Source: Rhynchosporium graminicola
Lineage: Eukaryota; Ascomycota; Leotiomycetes; Helotiales; Ploettnerulaceae
Length of the DNA: 64,000 bases
Direction: 5' to 3'
Assembly (NCBI GenBank): GCA_900074885.1
Contig: FJUW01000014.1
Location: 440,505 to 504,504, forward strand
Position 1 is the stretch's first letter, and every line of letters begins with the position of its first letter. A model generated the notes under the pieces. The model worked only from the letters and a program-made list of their open reading frames with translations. It was not told where the DNA came from and made no database searches. Below are positions 1-12,371 of the stretch, piece after piece. Made by a program: the position numbers and the translations under genes.

Positions 1-2374
1 AAAATCTGAAGAACCCGTAGAACTATACCAGACAAAGAGCACATCTATCTCCGAATCTCATGACAGTGTTATGACAGTTTGCCAAGCCCTAATCTTCTCA
101 TTAGAGTCAAACTTTTTGTTTCCCCTCCAGTCAAGGGACTCACATAATAATTTGCGCAGTAGCAAGCCATTGTGGAAATATGTGAGATGACGATCCGAAA
201 AGACGGGCTTGAGTATGAGGAGTAGTGAGGCAAAAGTCGTCTTCAGATTGTTGAATCTTCAGGAAGACGATTCTGTCAGATGTGCACTCAAATATATCAA
301 AGTTGCTGCTTCCCTCCAAACCTGATTGCGGGCATCAGGTATTTGTATTACCAAAACTCATCTCAAGTCATACACAAATGAGCTGCACGACCCGCGAATC
401 AAACCACTTCAGCTCAGCTTAGGCCGTGAGGCTCTTTGCGCTCTTTGCGGTAGGACGATGCCGTGTATGAGCACCAGCACTGACGAGGCTCTGAGCACGC
501 CTCCGACATAGGTAATCCGGGACCGAAGGAAGTCAAACGTTCTGCACCATACAGACTCTCGCTTCCCAGAAGCGCGACGACAATTGTTTGCCCATAGATG
601 AGGTTTGCGGAGAACGGGCCGAGCGTCAGGCGGGAACTGTTACATAGATGTAGCGTCCGATCCTCAAGATCCCGATGCCAATTGCCTGGAACATACCTAA
701 CTCGTGGCAGGGAGAATCAATAGCAAAGCCATTCTCATGATGGGAGAGCACCAAAGTTCCGTGGTCATTGAAGTTTCGTAGCACGTATCTCTGGTACGGC
801 CTTTGTATGGGAGGAGTCGAGACTCGAGATTTGGCCGTGCCAAGACGTGAAACCGGCGATGTCCAAGGGTATGGGATGATCTGGAGCAAAACATCAGGAT
901 GTGGACTATTGATGTGAAGAGAGTATAAGTATCTATTTGAAGGAACTTGGTCTTGGGCGAGAGAGAGAGAGAACATTTTGCTGGTTGCCTGCGGTGTTTT
1001 GCCGACCCACTTTAATTCCATGAACAAACTTCGTCATCATCATCATCTTCTTCTTCTTCTTCGATACTGTAGGTTCGTGTAAATCGATACATCTGACGCG
1101 TAAGCAAACAAACAAACCCACAAGGTTCAGGTCCGCCGATCTAGTCATAGATAAAAGAAAGCATCTACGGAATGTACCTAAGCAGACATCAACTACCTCA
1201 AAACAAACTGAAAAGATACAAAAAGTATCGCTAAAACAAGTGCTAAACACGGGATTTCAAAAACATACAACAGCAGGCATTCGCTGGTGGTCACCCACCC
1301 AACTACTAATCTGCCGATCTGGTGCTTGTGTATGGCAGAGCGGACGGGATGCCCATTTTTCACCAGTCTATGGTCGTATGTATTAGCGCGCAGTCTCCCA
1401 AGGCATTATGTTTAGCCAGAGACGAAAGAAAGAGAGATCAGGCAGCTATCGATGCTAGCGAAAGGTAGCGAGCGGATCTAGACTGACTGACTGACTGAAC
1501 TCCTCATCGATAGGAAAATGTTGGACTCATGAACGCACTTCACTTGATTATCATGGTAATGTCGGAAAAATTATAGAAAATATTGACTTGGAAAGACATC
1601 GAAGACACGGAATTGATATCGCCCTTCTATTATCTGTCAAGGTAAATATATCAGCTTCGCCAGATTCGGCCACTTTTTCCGACAATGATAGGGCAGGGCA
1701 GAGGGGTGCAGTTGAATCTACGGAGATTCCAAATTCGTTTTCTGAACCGTTGCCTCCACCCTTTACAAAAGTCCTACACATGTCCCACTTGCATGAAGTG
1801 AGTACTGGCCACCAAGTGATGCTTCTCCGCTATTATCAAGATGTTCTTCAGGATTCCAATCCCCCAAGTCCATGAACACGGCGGGATCAAGCAATCATTT
1901 GGGACGAGCAGAAAGGAGACTGCAGTCGGAGATTAGCCAGCGCACGTGCGGGCAAGAACGAGAACTACATGGTCCATTCATTAGACTACAGGCAATGTAC
2001 AGAAATATGGTATGATTGCTTTCACCCCTCCAACCATCAAATACGCCTACCAGCCATCGCTCTTTCCATCCCACTCACATTCACATTTCACTAAATCGAT
2101 CAGATCGACCGATCAAAAAATTGAATCGAAGAAGATCGTCCAGTTAATTCATAGCCCCTCCAAGCCCTCCGATCGACCCACGGGAAACCATCGGCAGTAA
2201 AGACCGACGAGAGGAAGCAGTGTGACCAGCACACACCACTGTAGAAAGAAAAGGATCGGAAAATGTTACTGGTTGCGAATTGCAAAGGCTGAGGTATAGG
2301 TACATGCAATTCTACAAAATTCGGCTGGGGAGAAAAGTCTGGTGTTTTCATTAAACATCAATCATATGTCGAGA
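1..2374. other. Gene-free or unrecognised stretch
   Basis: I see no gene I can support here. The open frames are short, lack recognisable domains and overlap on both strands. The stretch holds simple repeats: a GA run at about 960-972, a CAT-then-CTT run at about 1033-1061, and four tandem GACT units at 1481-1496. The right end is presumably the 3' untranslated region of the rom2 gene on the minus strand. The left end could hold UTR of a gene outside the window. Confidence 0.5.
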
Positions 2375-5300
2375 TCAGTGCCGCGATGACGTCGTGCCCG
2401 TACTCTCTCGATGCTCAACTGGTGCTGGAAGAGCTTGAGTCTCTGGCTTGCGCCCTGCAGGCCAGAAATCAATGGCTGCCACGATGTCTTCGCCCCTCTC
2501 GTCTTCGTACGCATAAATGATCTATCAATGTCAGTCTTTTGTAAAATCGCACTAGGATGAAGAGGTTCACCTCTCGCGTGCTTGTATGCAGCATCCGGAT
2601 ATTCTTGTGCGGCACAATGTGTACTGCATTTGTGTCGATATTTCTGATCTCGATGAAGTTTGGTTCGAATGCCAGTATCCAAGGATATGACAAGGCAAAA
2701 CTCTGGGGCTGACCTTCCCAGTCAATCCTCCAATCAGGTCTCGCTCGCCAACCATTACGATTGACGAAGAACGAGAATTCCGAGTAATTGAGTAAGAACT
2801 CGCCGTTGAGACGTTCAATATGAATTGGTCGTACGGTGTCCTTGCGGGCCACAAAGTCCAAAGAGGTATCAGCTTGGTCGAGAAGTGACTGGGTTTCGAG
2901 GGTCTCCAGCGAAACGACTTCGAAGCCACGTGCACAAGCAACGCACAGTTTCGACTTGAGGAAGTGAATGGAAGAAGATTCGGTCGGGATGTAAAATTCC
3001 TTAAAAGCCTTCAATTCATCTTGTCCACTGTTGAACATCTTGAAGCCCTTTTGTTTTTTTCCCTTAGACATTGCATCATTAGGCTCGAAGACCTTGATTG
3101 TCGTTGACAGGGCTGAAGACTTCACGCAGCAAACAAGATGTCTACCAAGACATATTCCAGTCCGGAAGAAATTGCAGTGACTTTGAATCTTCTTAGGTCT
3201 TTTGTTAAGCGGGGATTCAGTGGGGTTCAGTGCTGAGAGCGAGTAAGAGAGCAAGGACTTCTGAGACAGTACCAAAAGCAATTGATACTCCTCAAGAACA
3301 TCGATTTGAGTCACGTTGGTAGCTTCAATAACCCTTATGGGTTTAGCAGCTGCATCCTTTGCCCTACGGTCTGAGACATATATCCCAGAGTCAGTTCCAT
3401 AGATGAGTTTGCGCCCCCCATCTGAAGCAAGTTAGTCAAACACAAAAGCGTGTATAGCGACAGGGACGAACCGAATGGTGCCACACAGTTGACCCTGTTG
3501 ACAGCAGCGAAAAATCCGCTAGATAGAACAGCTCTATTGTAGAAATCTCCACGTTTCCTCAGAATTGCTTGTTGCTCCCCAATGTGCTCCATCCACTTAT
3601 TCCTAGACCCCTGCGTGCCTGCGAACAGGGTCAACTCGTATCCTCCCTTACCCAGATGTCTGAATGTGATCGGGAATCCTTCTTTCTTGGACGCATCGTT
3701 GGTAGATGTCTTGGCTCCAGGTATCAAGCTTGACGAAGGGCGCTTCACTACACCGAATCTGGGATTAATTTCCTCCATTTCGCGGATTGAAAGAAGTTCC
3801 AGTGGTATGGGACGTCGATATACCTTAACCTCCTCCTTCTTCCCTACCATTTTAATTCGTACAAGAAGCATTGCATGATCGAAAAGGTAAGCTTGAATAT
3901 CGGCTGTTGGATCAGTGGGAGTCTTTTTGAGAGCTCCTTTGTAAACAAGTTCTCGCCCGGGGTCGGTAAGCTTGAGATCCACACGCTCGTTCGGCCGGAA
4001 TCGTAGCTGTTCGTGAAGTCGCTTGAGATTGAATCGATTCTCTGCCTTTCCAGATTCCGCGTTCACTCTGGTCAAGAGATCTCTGATCATTTTCATGGCT
4101 TTCGGAATGTCTTGTAGGTCTTGACTCTCGGGCTCCGTGTACTTAAGCACGTTGTCCAGTAGAAGAGGATATCGAGCAAGTCTGGTCGTTGGCTTGGTCA
4201 AGTAACCGTTAAGTTCCAGTTTTCTGGACTCTTTCCGGCGTTCTGTTTCATCCACAAATTTTGAAAAGTACGGATTCAAAGATCTTTCGTTCTCAAACTC
4301 AAACTTGGCAGCGAGTTGGTTCGATCCATAGGTAATGAAAGGTTCGAATTGTGGCACATATTGGAGAAAAATATCACCAACACATTGTACGACTGGCTGT
4401 TTTCGTTGCCTTTCCGTGAGCGACTCTGCAAATTTCGAGCTAACAGCATGGATACTCGGAGAGTCAACGATATTCGTAAAGATTGTGCGGACGATTCGAT
4501 CCTTCCTAGATTCTGGTATTGGTGATGGCGCTGCTGGGTTTGCTGAGCGCAAAGGAATGATCCAGAAGTCACGCAGGTATTCCAGATCCTTCACAAAGTC
4601 CCTCTCGGTATACATGATTTCTGAGATAACCTCTTGTCGCTTCTTTTCTCGTTCGCTGACACTGTCGGCAACCTCTTGCGAGACCGTGTTAATCCAAAGC
4701 TTTTGCTCATCGGGTGCGTCGTTATCGTCATGCAAACTTGCTTCAGACTTTTCTCTTCGAAGACCTGGCTGTGGCTTCAAGTTCAATCTTGACTGCTGCT
4801 CAAGTCTTCTCGGACAGGCTATCGAGTAACATAGTTGATCTCTGGTACAAGTCGGCGAGTAGCACTCTGTGAGTAATACAAACACACCATTGACGTCTGG
4901 AGCCTCGTGAGGCTCGTCCATCATGGTCTCTCGGAATTGGTACATTTCAGTTGCGGAGTCCCGTAGGCGATGATCATAAGTCACATCGTGGAAGAATTTT
5001 TGTGCATCTAGAGCTCGACCCAGTAGCAAAGCCAAATTTCTATCGGTAGTCTTGATGATATATGAGATCACGTCAACAGCCTCAGCTCCACTGAACGCAT
5101 TCTTATATGTCAGGTCATTCTTCGTTCGGTCGCCAACAGTGATCTTATCTCTGAAGCATTCTCCAACTCGAGACAGCAACGCGGGATAAACAAGAGGTGA
5201 TTTCTGTCGCCTCTCAGTAGCACTACTGACAGATTTGGCTACCGAAGGCCGATGTTGAAGGGTGTCTGTCATCTCAGATGGAGCAATGGTGGAAGCCATG

Positions 5301-6214
5301 GACATGGTGCGACTCATGTCTCCCACTGTAGTTGAAGCCATACTGGTAGTCCGAGTCTGTGTTGCAGGACTTCTTGGACCTGGTATCACGTATCCATTGC
5401 CCTGCTGAATCTCCTGTCCTTTTTGGGAAGTTCTCCTGTTGGGAATGATTCGTCCACTCATTGTCTGATGCTGATCACGATCTTGCGGATAGCTAGTCAT
5501 TGACATTGCCCGCTCGTCATGTCTCTCTGGAACTATGCGCCCTTGCGCAGTTGTCCTGGAAGCTTGTGCCTGATAAGGAGCTTGTCTGAAAGCGTTTGCC
5601 GGTGCCTGCTGGAAGTTGTTGGGCGAAGGAGAGTACATCTGTGGTCTCGTTATGCTTGCCATCGACTGTGAACGGTAGGGATCCGAGTTCATTGCCGGGC
5701 CCGGAGCATTTCCAGGGTGGTATCGTGGCGCTGGATTCCTTTGCGCATACTGAGCTTGCTGCGGGGGAGCACCGCGAGGATCGACTCGACTCGGCGAAGG
5801 GTATGGTCGGCGGTCTGGGCGTACTTGTTGAGGGAGATACTGTGGTTGCGGTTGCGATTGGACCTGACCTGGAGGCGGTTGTCTTGGTCCTTGATAGTAC
5901 CCATTCTGCATAGATCCACCATCAGGCATGTAACCAGAAGGAGCAGGGTAGCCGCTGTCCTGCTGGCGTTGAAGGGGCTGTCGTTGCATTCCACCATATG
6001 GTCCGGATGCCTGGGAGCTCATCGTATGTGTGCGGACCTGGTTCATTGGCGGTGCTGAGGAGAGAGGAGAGACAGAGGAGGTCATTGTATGTGATCGACC
6101 GGCTGGAGGGGCAGCGCCGAAGATATTGGAGAAGGCTGCCTCCCTTTCGTTATTCGAAGCATGCCCATATTGATTAGGACGAGGGCCTCCCCTTCCGTGC
6201 GGATAGTCTGCCAT
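2375..6214 (-). CDS. rom2: Rho1 guanine nucleotide exchange factor (Rom2 type)
   Basis: Exons on the minus strand are 6214-3472, 3421-2571 and 2521-2375, giving 1246 residues. This is the exchange factor that loads GTP on the small GTPase Rho1, upstream of cell-wall glucan synthesis and the protein kinase C cell-integrity pathway at the plasma membrane. The order of regions is typical of the family: a long Gln/Pro/Tyr-rich low-complexity N-terminus (about 60-300), a DEP domain (about 345-432), a DH/RhoGEF domain (about 527-720, opening with the SEIMYTERDFVKDLEYL block), a PH domain (about 755-890) and a C-terminal citron-homology (CNH) domain (about 915-1215). Both introns were placed by CNH reading-frame continuity. 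The first uses an unusual GTTCGT donor at 3471. The second (2570-2522) joins the residues TRE and IIYAYEDE, a conserved CNH block. Function is assigned by homology and the family match is clear. Confidence 0.95.
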
Positions 6215-6992
6215 GTTGCCTTCTGACTGTTTGGATTACAAGCTTTTGACGCTTTCGAAGTGCAGCAACACCACTCCACCACGCCGAGGGCAACCTCCCC
6301 GGCCTCAAAGTTTCGAAGTCAGAACAGGCCTGATAAGCCTTCGCCGACACCGACGGATTCCCGTCGCAAGTCGACCGATACACTGCTCTTATTGCTGGAA
6401 ACCCAGGGATATGCCTATCTACAGATTTGTTGGAGGTTGGTAGGAGGCCGAGAAGAGAGTTTGCGACTGCAGCGATCCTGGGATTCAGTGGCGAATCGAC
6501 AGCTGAAGGGACGAGAGACGCATTGAAGTTCTTCACAACAACACGACAAAAGCAAGTCGATTCGATGGTGATGGGTGAATCCTGGGATCCCTGAACTAAT
6601 TCTCGCGATACCAAAAGGTTCAAGGTCGTGCTTCACTAGCGGGTCCCGCGCTGAATCTGGGCAAGGCGTAGGCGTACCTAGGTAGGATAGAAACGCGAAT
6701 CTGAATATGGAATTATGTATGATTTATATTAGAACGTAGACAACAGGCGAAGTACCGATCTCTGGATTGAAAGTTAGGCATTCGCCATCTCATATTATTT
6801 AATACAGTCAGTTTCCGACTACACTAGGAGTTGGATGTGCCATATAAAGACCTTGGTCACGTGGAACTTTAGCGTTTCGAAGCTTGGATTGAGCACAGCT
6901 TATCATCCATAACATTAACGTCACTGAGCGCCATCACCTCTGAACCAACCACGCCTCTCTTGCAGAGATCTTGCAGAGAGTTAATCGCTACA
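6215..6992. promoter_or_regulatory. Divergent promoter between rom2 and vma3
   Basis: These 778 bp separate two head-to-head genes. A TATAAA-like element lies near 6842, followed by a TCACGTG E-box at 6857-6863, about 130 bp upstream of the vma3 start. This word is the core recognised by Cbf1/bHLH-type factors. Whether it drives vma3 is inference. No further gene is visible. Confidence 0.4.
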
Positions 6993-7777
6993 ATGGACGA
7001 ACTTGATTACAGTCCCAAGTTTGCCCACTTCTTTGGAATGGTAAGCCTGCTCCTCAAAGGTGGATACTACATCCCACTGACAACTTCAACAGGCGGGTAT
7101 ATGCTTCGCGATGACATTTGGGTGTAAGAGAGGAATTCAGCAACCTGCCAAATGCACATTGTTAATATTGTGATTAGGTATTGGAGCTGCATATGGAACT
7201 GCGAAGTCGGGCATAGGAATTGCGGGTGTTGGAACCTTTAGACCAGACTTGATTATGAAGGTTAGTTGGATGCTCGAAATCATCCCTGACAGCACCATGG
7301 CACTGCCGAAGTCTTCGACCATTTGCTGATACTACTATTCCTACAGTCACTTATCCCTGTCGTTATGTCCGGTATCATCGCAGTCTACTCTCTCGTAATT
7401 GCTGTTTTGATCGCTGGAGATATGGGTCCACCTACACCAGACACCGCGGGCTACAGCTTGTTCAAGTAGGATATTGCCCTTCGAAAGATATACGGGCAAG
7501 GCTAACAATGGTGGTAGTGGATTTATGCACCTTGCTTGCGGTCTTTCAGTCGGTCTCACCGGATTGGCTGCCGGATATGCGATTGGAATTGTTGGAGACA
7601 TGGGCGTACGATCGTACATGCAGCAGTCAAGAATATTTGTAGGAATGGTTCTGATTCTTATTTTCGGAGAAGTCTTGGGTCTATATGGGTAAGCTATTGA
7701 CGTTCCTCTCTCAGGCATATGCTTACTGGAATAGTCTTATTGTGGCTCTGATTCTCAATACCAAGAGCAGAGGTTAG
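6993..7777 (+). CDS. vma3: V-type proton ATPase proteolipid subunit c
   Basis: Six exons (6993-7040, 7093-7123, 7178-7260, 7347-7465, 7518-7688, 7735-7777) give 164 residues, the usual size of the family. The protein forms the membrane rotor ring of the vacuolar H+-ATPase and has four hydrophobic helices. The sequence shows the two highly conserved halves: the block [19 protein letters not shown] after helix 1-2 and the second-half block [20 protein letters not shown]. The proton-carrying Glu lies in the fourth helix, in [13 protein letters not shown]. Five introns in less than 800 bp is a high density, and the 31-nt second exon is very short. Every junction restores a conserved residue (for example GC-I-G at 7123/7178 and LY-G-LIVAL at 7688/7735). 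It is divergent from rom2. Confidence 0.96.
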
Positions 7778-8376
7778 ACGATAATTTGAAGAACGATGGT
7801 GAACACGCCGAGTAGAAGGAATCAGATCGGACGGGAGCTCGAGGCGATCTATTGAGAGTAATGTTTGATTATGAAGATGACGCAGTAGCATTGCTTGGAG
7901 TTACGGATGTGTATAAAGTGCGAAGGAACCTGCTCATGCACCTCTGGAATTCGAACATTTGTACAAACGCGTTTTATTACTGCTTAGGTGGATGTTTGAC
8001 CTTTACAAGGTAGATAGAGGGGCTCTTGCTTTCCTTGAATCATCGCCGAAGTCTGCAAAAAGAAAAGGGGGCATGACGATGGACATGCACTCTCACCGCA
8101 ACCCTTTTCTGAGATTGATGTCTTATCATCTTCCACGCATGTGCCTATGAGTATAAGCTGAAAGCGAAAGTCGGTGATCTCAGCCGTCTCGGCTCACGAT
8201 TCATCAATTCGAATGTTTCGCGCTCGAAGAGTCCATTAACTGTTGGGAATGTAACGAGCTCACCTCCCATCAAGCCTCATCTCGTCTGGATACTAGAACA
8301 ATTCGAACTCACCTATAAAAATGCTCTTGTTGTAGAACTTCCGTCTAAGAGGTGACCTTGGAAATCTCGGCAAGCT
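7778..8376. other. Intergenic, nothing recognised
   Basis: This stretch presumably holds the 3' untranslated region of vma3, followed by upstream sequence of the decayed aspartic protease. A short open frame at 7959-8150 has no recognisable feature. If the protease once had a signal peptide and full propeptide, they should lie here, but I cannot find them. Confidence 0.4.
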
Positions 8377-9130
8377 ATGCTAGCAAGTGAACTCAAAGCC
8401 AGGTTCGCCAATTTCCACTGCAACGGAACTCTTGCCGTGATGAAGGCCTACGCCAGGCATCACTTAACTCCAACCAAGGAAATGCCAACAAAATCTCTTG
8501 CAGCTGTGCCAAAGTGTCAGGATGGAACAGCTGTCGCAATTTCATCGAATGGTAGTCAGTATCTTGTCACCGCCACTGTTGGTGGCTAGAAGCTGAATCT
8601 CCTACTCGATATTTGTGTTGCGGACTGGTAAGCCATCCTAGGTTCCTCCTCCAAACTTCTAGTTCCTGATCTGAAATTCATATTTTCAGCTGGGTGTTCT
8701 CGTCTCAACTTGCAGTAAGTTCTCAGTCAGGACATCACATCTACAACTCTGCCTCAAGCAGCACTTACCAAGAGGTCCCGGGCTATGCCTGGGGAAGTTA
8801 TTACACCAATGGTTCTGGTGCCAGCGGAAATGTAGGCACTGACACTGTCAGGATTGTGGGCACTACTGTTACTAGACAGGCTATTGGATTGGCCAAGGAA
8901 GTCTCCTCAGACTTTGTCACTGACATCTCGGATGGTATCCTTGCCTTGTGATTATCAGCATTTATACGAGTATGTAATGAATTTCCTTGTATCCATCAAG
9001 AGCATCTCAACTTGATTCTGGCGATCATGAATTCTGCAGCTTCTCCAGACCTTACAAAGATCTCGGTTATTGGAGCCCATTCAGAAATTTCAGAACCGTC
9101 TCCGGCGCGAAGAAGGTAGCATTTAAAAAA
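8377..9130 (+). pseudogene. Decayed secreted aspartic protease (A1 family, aspergillopepsin type)
   Basis: The translated fragments follow an A1 pepsin-like zymogen. A propeptide end (AYARHHLTPTKEMP) is followed by the N-terminal lobe up to the block before the flap, then SDGILAL. Lesions are visible. A TAG stop at 8587-8589 sits where Gln is expected before the first catalytic block. The catalytic Asp-Thr-Gly reads Asp-Ile-Cys. A TGA stop at 8949-8951 falls inside the GL-A-F block. Two introns still seem recognisable: 8628-8689 (GTAAGC...TTTCAG) and probably 8970-9093 (GTATGT...TTTCAG). After the second one a few residues (TVSGAKKVAF) resemble the family before a 12-nt A tract at about 9126-9137 ends the similarity. 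No signal peptide and no second lobe with the second catalytic Asp are found. It is therefore a truncated, inactive relic. The exact ends are uncertain. Confidence 0.8.
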
Positions 9131-11414
9131 AAAAAACCTCGCAACTTGATTGCAACATCACGAAAAAGCCCATGGGACGTTGCATCATCTTTCATCAACT
9201 CTTTATATTTAATGTTGAGCAGCCTGATCCGAACAAGTGTGAGTAAAGGCATGGAACAATGGCGATCCTGCAGAGTATCTTCGTAATTAGAAGCTTGTTG
9301 GTTGCTGGTAGAACTGTCTGCCTGGCAGCCGAGGACACGTCAAGAATTGGCAGCTGGTGGATTACCAGCATGGGAAGAAGCGAAATGAGACTATATACAT
9401 AGTAGTGCCTTCACATTTAGAAGAGGCACAACAGCTAAAAGACATTGAATTCCACAAAACTACCACTAGCTGTTCCGTCGTTCTTTTACCAAGGGCTTTG
9501 CGGAGCGCAATATCGGGACGAGCCGCCGAGACAAATAAATAAGCGAGTTACCCGTTCAAGGAAAACAGTCAAAACCTGTAATATGCTCTTCAGACTGATG
9601 GTGACGTGGACTAGTGGAGAGAATTGTCAATCGACTTGAAAGCCTCGGAGAGTACGTGGAGAAATGTCAATCGACTCGAAAGCCTCGGAGAGTACGCGGG
9701 GAAATGTAAGCAGCCTTACCTCTTGCCTCCCGTGCTCCAACAAGGTGAGTCCAGCCATGGGTTCTCGGCAACCTTCATCAGAAAATATTACACAAAGGCT
9801 TATTGACCTTTCAGGTAAGAAGATAACTCGCGCTCAATTAACGTGTGAGGCTGGGCATGAATAAGCGCTAATGAGCTTTTTGGCAATTGTGGTGACTTCC
9901 AGCCAAGCCAATGCTCGCCGGAGCATAGTACCATATCGCCATCTCGGCCTATCCTGAAGTGGAAGTATTCTGGCGTTTCTTGAATCCTGAGATTGAAAAT
10001 TGGGCTTCACTGGCTTATTAAATATCCTGTTCGAAACAAACGAAAAGATAGTTGGGACTTCGGGGACTTCGCTGGCTCACGGATAGCAACCATAGACTGC
10101 CAAGGCTCGCGATGAGCTGACAATAGTGGTGGAGCGAGTGGTACGCCTCTACCTCATCCAACGAAAACAACGAGTGCTCCATAGCCGAGCTTGAGACTCC
10201 GCTCGCAAGTCAAGCAAAGCCTTATAAATCGGAGAGGCTCTAAAAAATGCATCCTTCAAATATTTGAGACTGCAGCGTTGGGTTTTTCGCCGGGAGAAAA
10301 TATATATGACTATCGCACGATTTTTCCGTTTTTGAATAGTCGTAGTTTGAATCATGATTCATTCGTGTTCCCGGACCGTAAGCTATGATTGAGGTGGAGG
10401 GACTGTACTGAGAATGCCGCTTAAGTCGGACGCGATAAGCTGTCTACAGTGCCTGCGGTGTGTGTTACCATAGGAGTCCTTGCTTCGGTCTGTTAACCTA
10501 CTTTATTCTGTGCTTTGCTACCAGCTGCTCACTGCATTCAAAATCATGAAACGATGCATAGCCTAAATCAACTGTAAAAAAGATTCAGAATGAGGTCACC
10601 AACCTGATATCGTGAACGGGTAAAAGACTTTTGGAAGAGCCTCCTGACTTGAACGATGGGCGAAGAAACCTCTCGATGCAATAATAAATGTGTGAGAGTT
10701 TGTCAAGTATTCATGGCTTGAAGCCTGCTTCAAGAAAGTCACAAGTGACGTGGATTCATTTTTGAAGGTCCCGGAGCGCAACGCGACCTCTGACCTGGTA
10801 CCAGTCGTGACAGGTGTCGGCCAGTTAACTCTACTCCGTTCGGAATGGCATACTGTGTGCTCTCTTTCTCGTATTAGACATCCATGGAGTCGAGGAATTA
10901 TAATGGTTGAGGGTTGAGCATTGAATGTCTCGTATCAGCTGTGACTTTTGGAGGACTAGAATGCTTTGTGACCATTGGCCATCTTCTTATCTAGAATTAC
11001 AATTCGTTTCACTTAATTGTTCGTCCGATATTACGTTACGAAGATGATCAGCGGGACTCGTCGAAAAATCATGGAAGATGTGCGGTGCAAATGTCTAATT
11101 GGTAAGTGTCGTCTTATTTTCAGAGGCATATATATCACGTGATAAATGGTTATTACCGAGGTCTTCGAAGAGAGAGAGATCAGGAGCATAACACAAGAAG
11201 CTAATCGTGCACTATAAGGTATAACTTGTATTGAATCATCTCAGAAAGGTGGTGTGGTGTGAACTTCTCAGATCTCAGAGAATTCTATATAAGCGATTGA
11301 ATTATTCCTGAACGACTATATAACACTGTAAGCAAATGCACTTGCGAAATCTCCGATTTTAGTAGTACTGCTTTTTACTGTTGTCGCGCTGACGACCCAA
11401 ATCAAGAAACGGAC
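9131..11414. other. Long gene-free stretch
   Basis: No gene is recognised in these 2.3 kb. The open frames are under 70 codons and have no domain signal. The stretch holds a 40-bp tandem duplication (listed separately). TATA-like words near 11286-11296 and 11318-11326 could belong to the tad2 promoter about 100 bp downstream. Confidence 0.4.
9621..9706 (+). repeat. 40-bp direct tandem duplication
   Basis: Two adjacent copies, 9621-9660 and 9661-9700, share the core TCAATCGACT(T/C)GAAAGCCTC and differ at a handful of positions, mostly transitions. The first bases of a third copy follow. It lies outside any supported gene. It looks like an old local slippage or duplication event. Confidence 0.85.
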
Positions 11415-12168
11415 ATGGATACTTCGCCTCCTCCTGGTCTTTTAGGCGTCCCTATAAGATCAACAAAAATGAGTGAAGAGAAAACACAGACGCACTTTTC
11501 CTTTATGAGAGAAGCTCTAGCGATGGTACCTCTTTTCCCCCTCCACAAGAACTCAAACTAAGACCAACCAGGCAGAACTCGCGCTTCAAAACTCAGAAAC
11601 ATCCGTAGGCTGCGTTTTCGTTCACAATGGGGTCGTCATCGGACGAGGCATGAACGCAACAAACAGGACGTATAACGGTACGCGGCATGCAGAATTCATT
11701 GGTATCAATGAGATCTTGACGACTCCTGATCCTTACGAAAAAGGGAAGCCGATTTTTAAGCCGGAGATTTTGAAGGAGTGTGATCTGTACGTCACGGTTG
11801 AGCCGTGCATCATGTGCGCCAGCTTGCTGAGGCAGTTTGGGATAAGGAGGGTGTTTTATGGTGCTAGTAATGAGAAATTCGGGGGCACGGGAGGTGTTTT
11901 GAATGTGCAGAAGGAGAACGGGAGGGAGGCGTTGGAAGGGGAAAATGGAGAGGATATGGAACTAAGTAAGGAGGGGAGAAGGAAAACGAAGTGGAGGAAG
12001 GAGGATGATTATGAAGTCTTTGGTGGGTGGTTGAGGGAGGAGGCTATTGTTATGTTGAGGAGGTTTTACGTCCAGGAAAATGATAGGGCGCCGGAGCCGA
12101 GAGCGAAGAAAGATAGGGTGTTGAAATTGGATGTTGAGCCAGTGGGCATTGGAAAGATGGGCGGATGA
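11415..12168 (+). CDS. tad2: tRNA-specific adenosine-34 deaminase, catalytic subunit
   Basis: Exons 11415-11525 and 11572-12168 give 235 residues. Tad2 pairs with Tad3 and converts A34 to inosine in the anticodon wobble position of tRNAs. The cytidine-deaminase fold is clear: the zinc and catalytic motif H-A-E at residues 76-78 and the P-C-I-M-C motif at 115-119 supply the zinc ligands His76, Cys116 and Cys119 and the proton-shuttling Glu78. A charged insertion (about 145-180, rich in Glu, Lys and Arg) separates the core from a C-terminal helix; such insertions are common in fungal members. The intron (46 nt) joins EALAM and AELAL, a conserved helix. Met1 was chosen as the first in-frame ATG; Met19 is an alternative. 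The gene converges on the complex I gene, with 203 bp between the stops. Confidence 0.93.
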
Positions 12169-12371
12169 TGGATACTCTTGCAATCGATCACCTTAGCGTC
12201 GATTACTTCCATGCATGCAGCGATGATACCCGTACTGAGAGAGAGGCAGACTGTATGTTCCCGGCAAAACTTTACACAAAGTAGGCCAAGGCTCAGAATA
12301 CAGAATATCAGATTGAACACCCGTGATGATCCAAAACCCTATGTACAAATAAGACGTCCTGTAGCACCCCA

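Noticed and set aside
626..1027. A 133-codon minus-strand frame with protein-like sequence at its end
   Set aside because: No domain is recognised, the start overlaps GA and CTT simple repeats, and other frames over the same bases are equally open. Not enough to call a gene.
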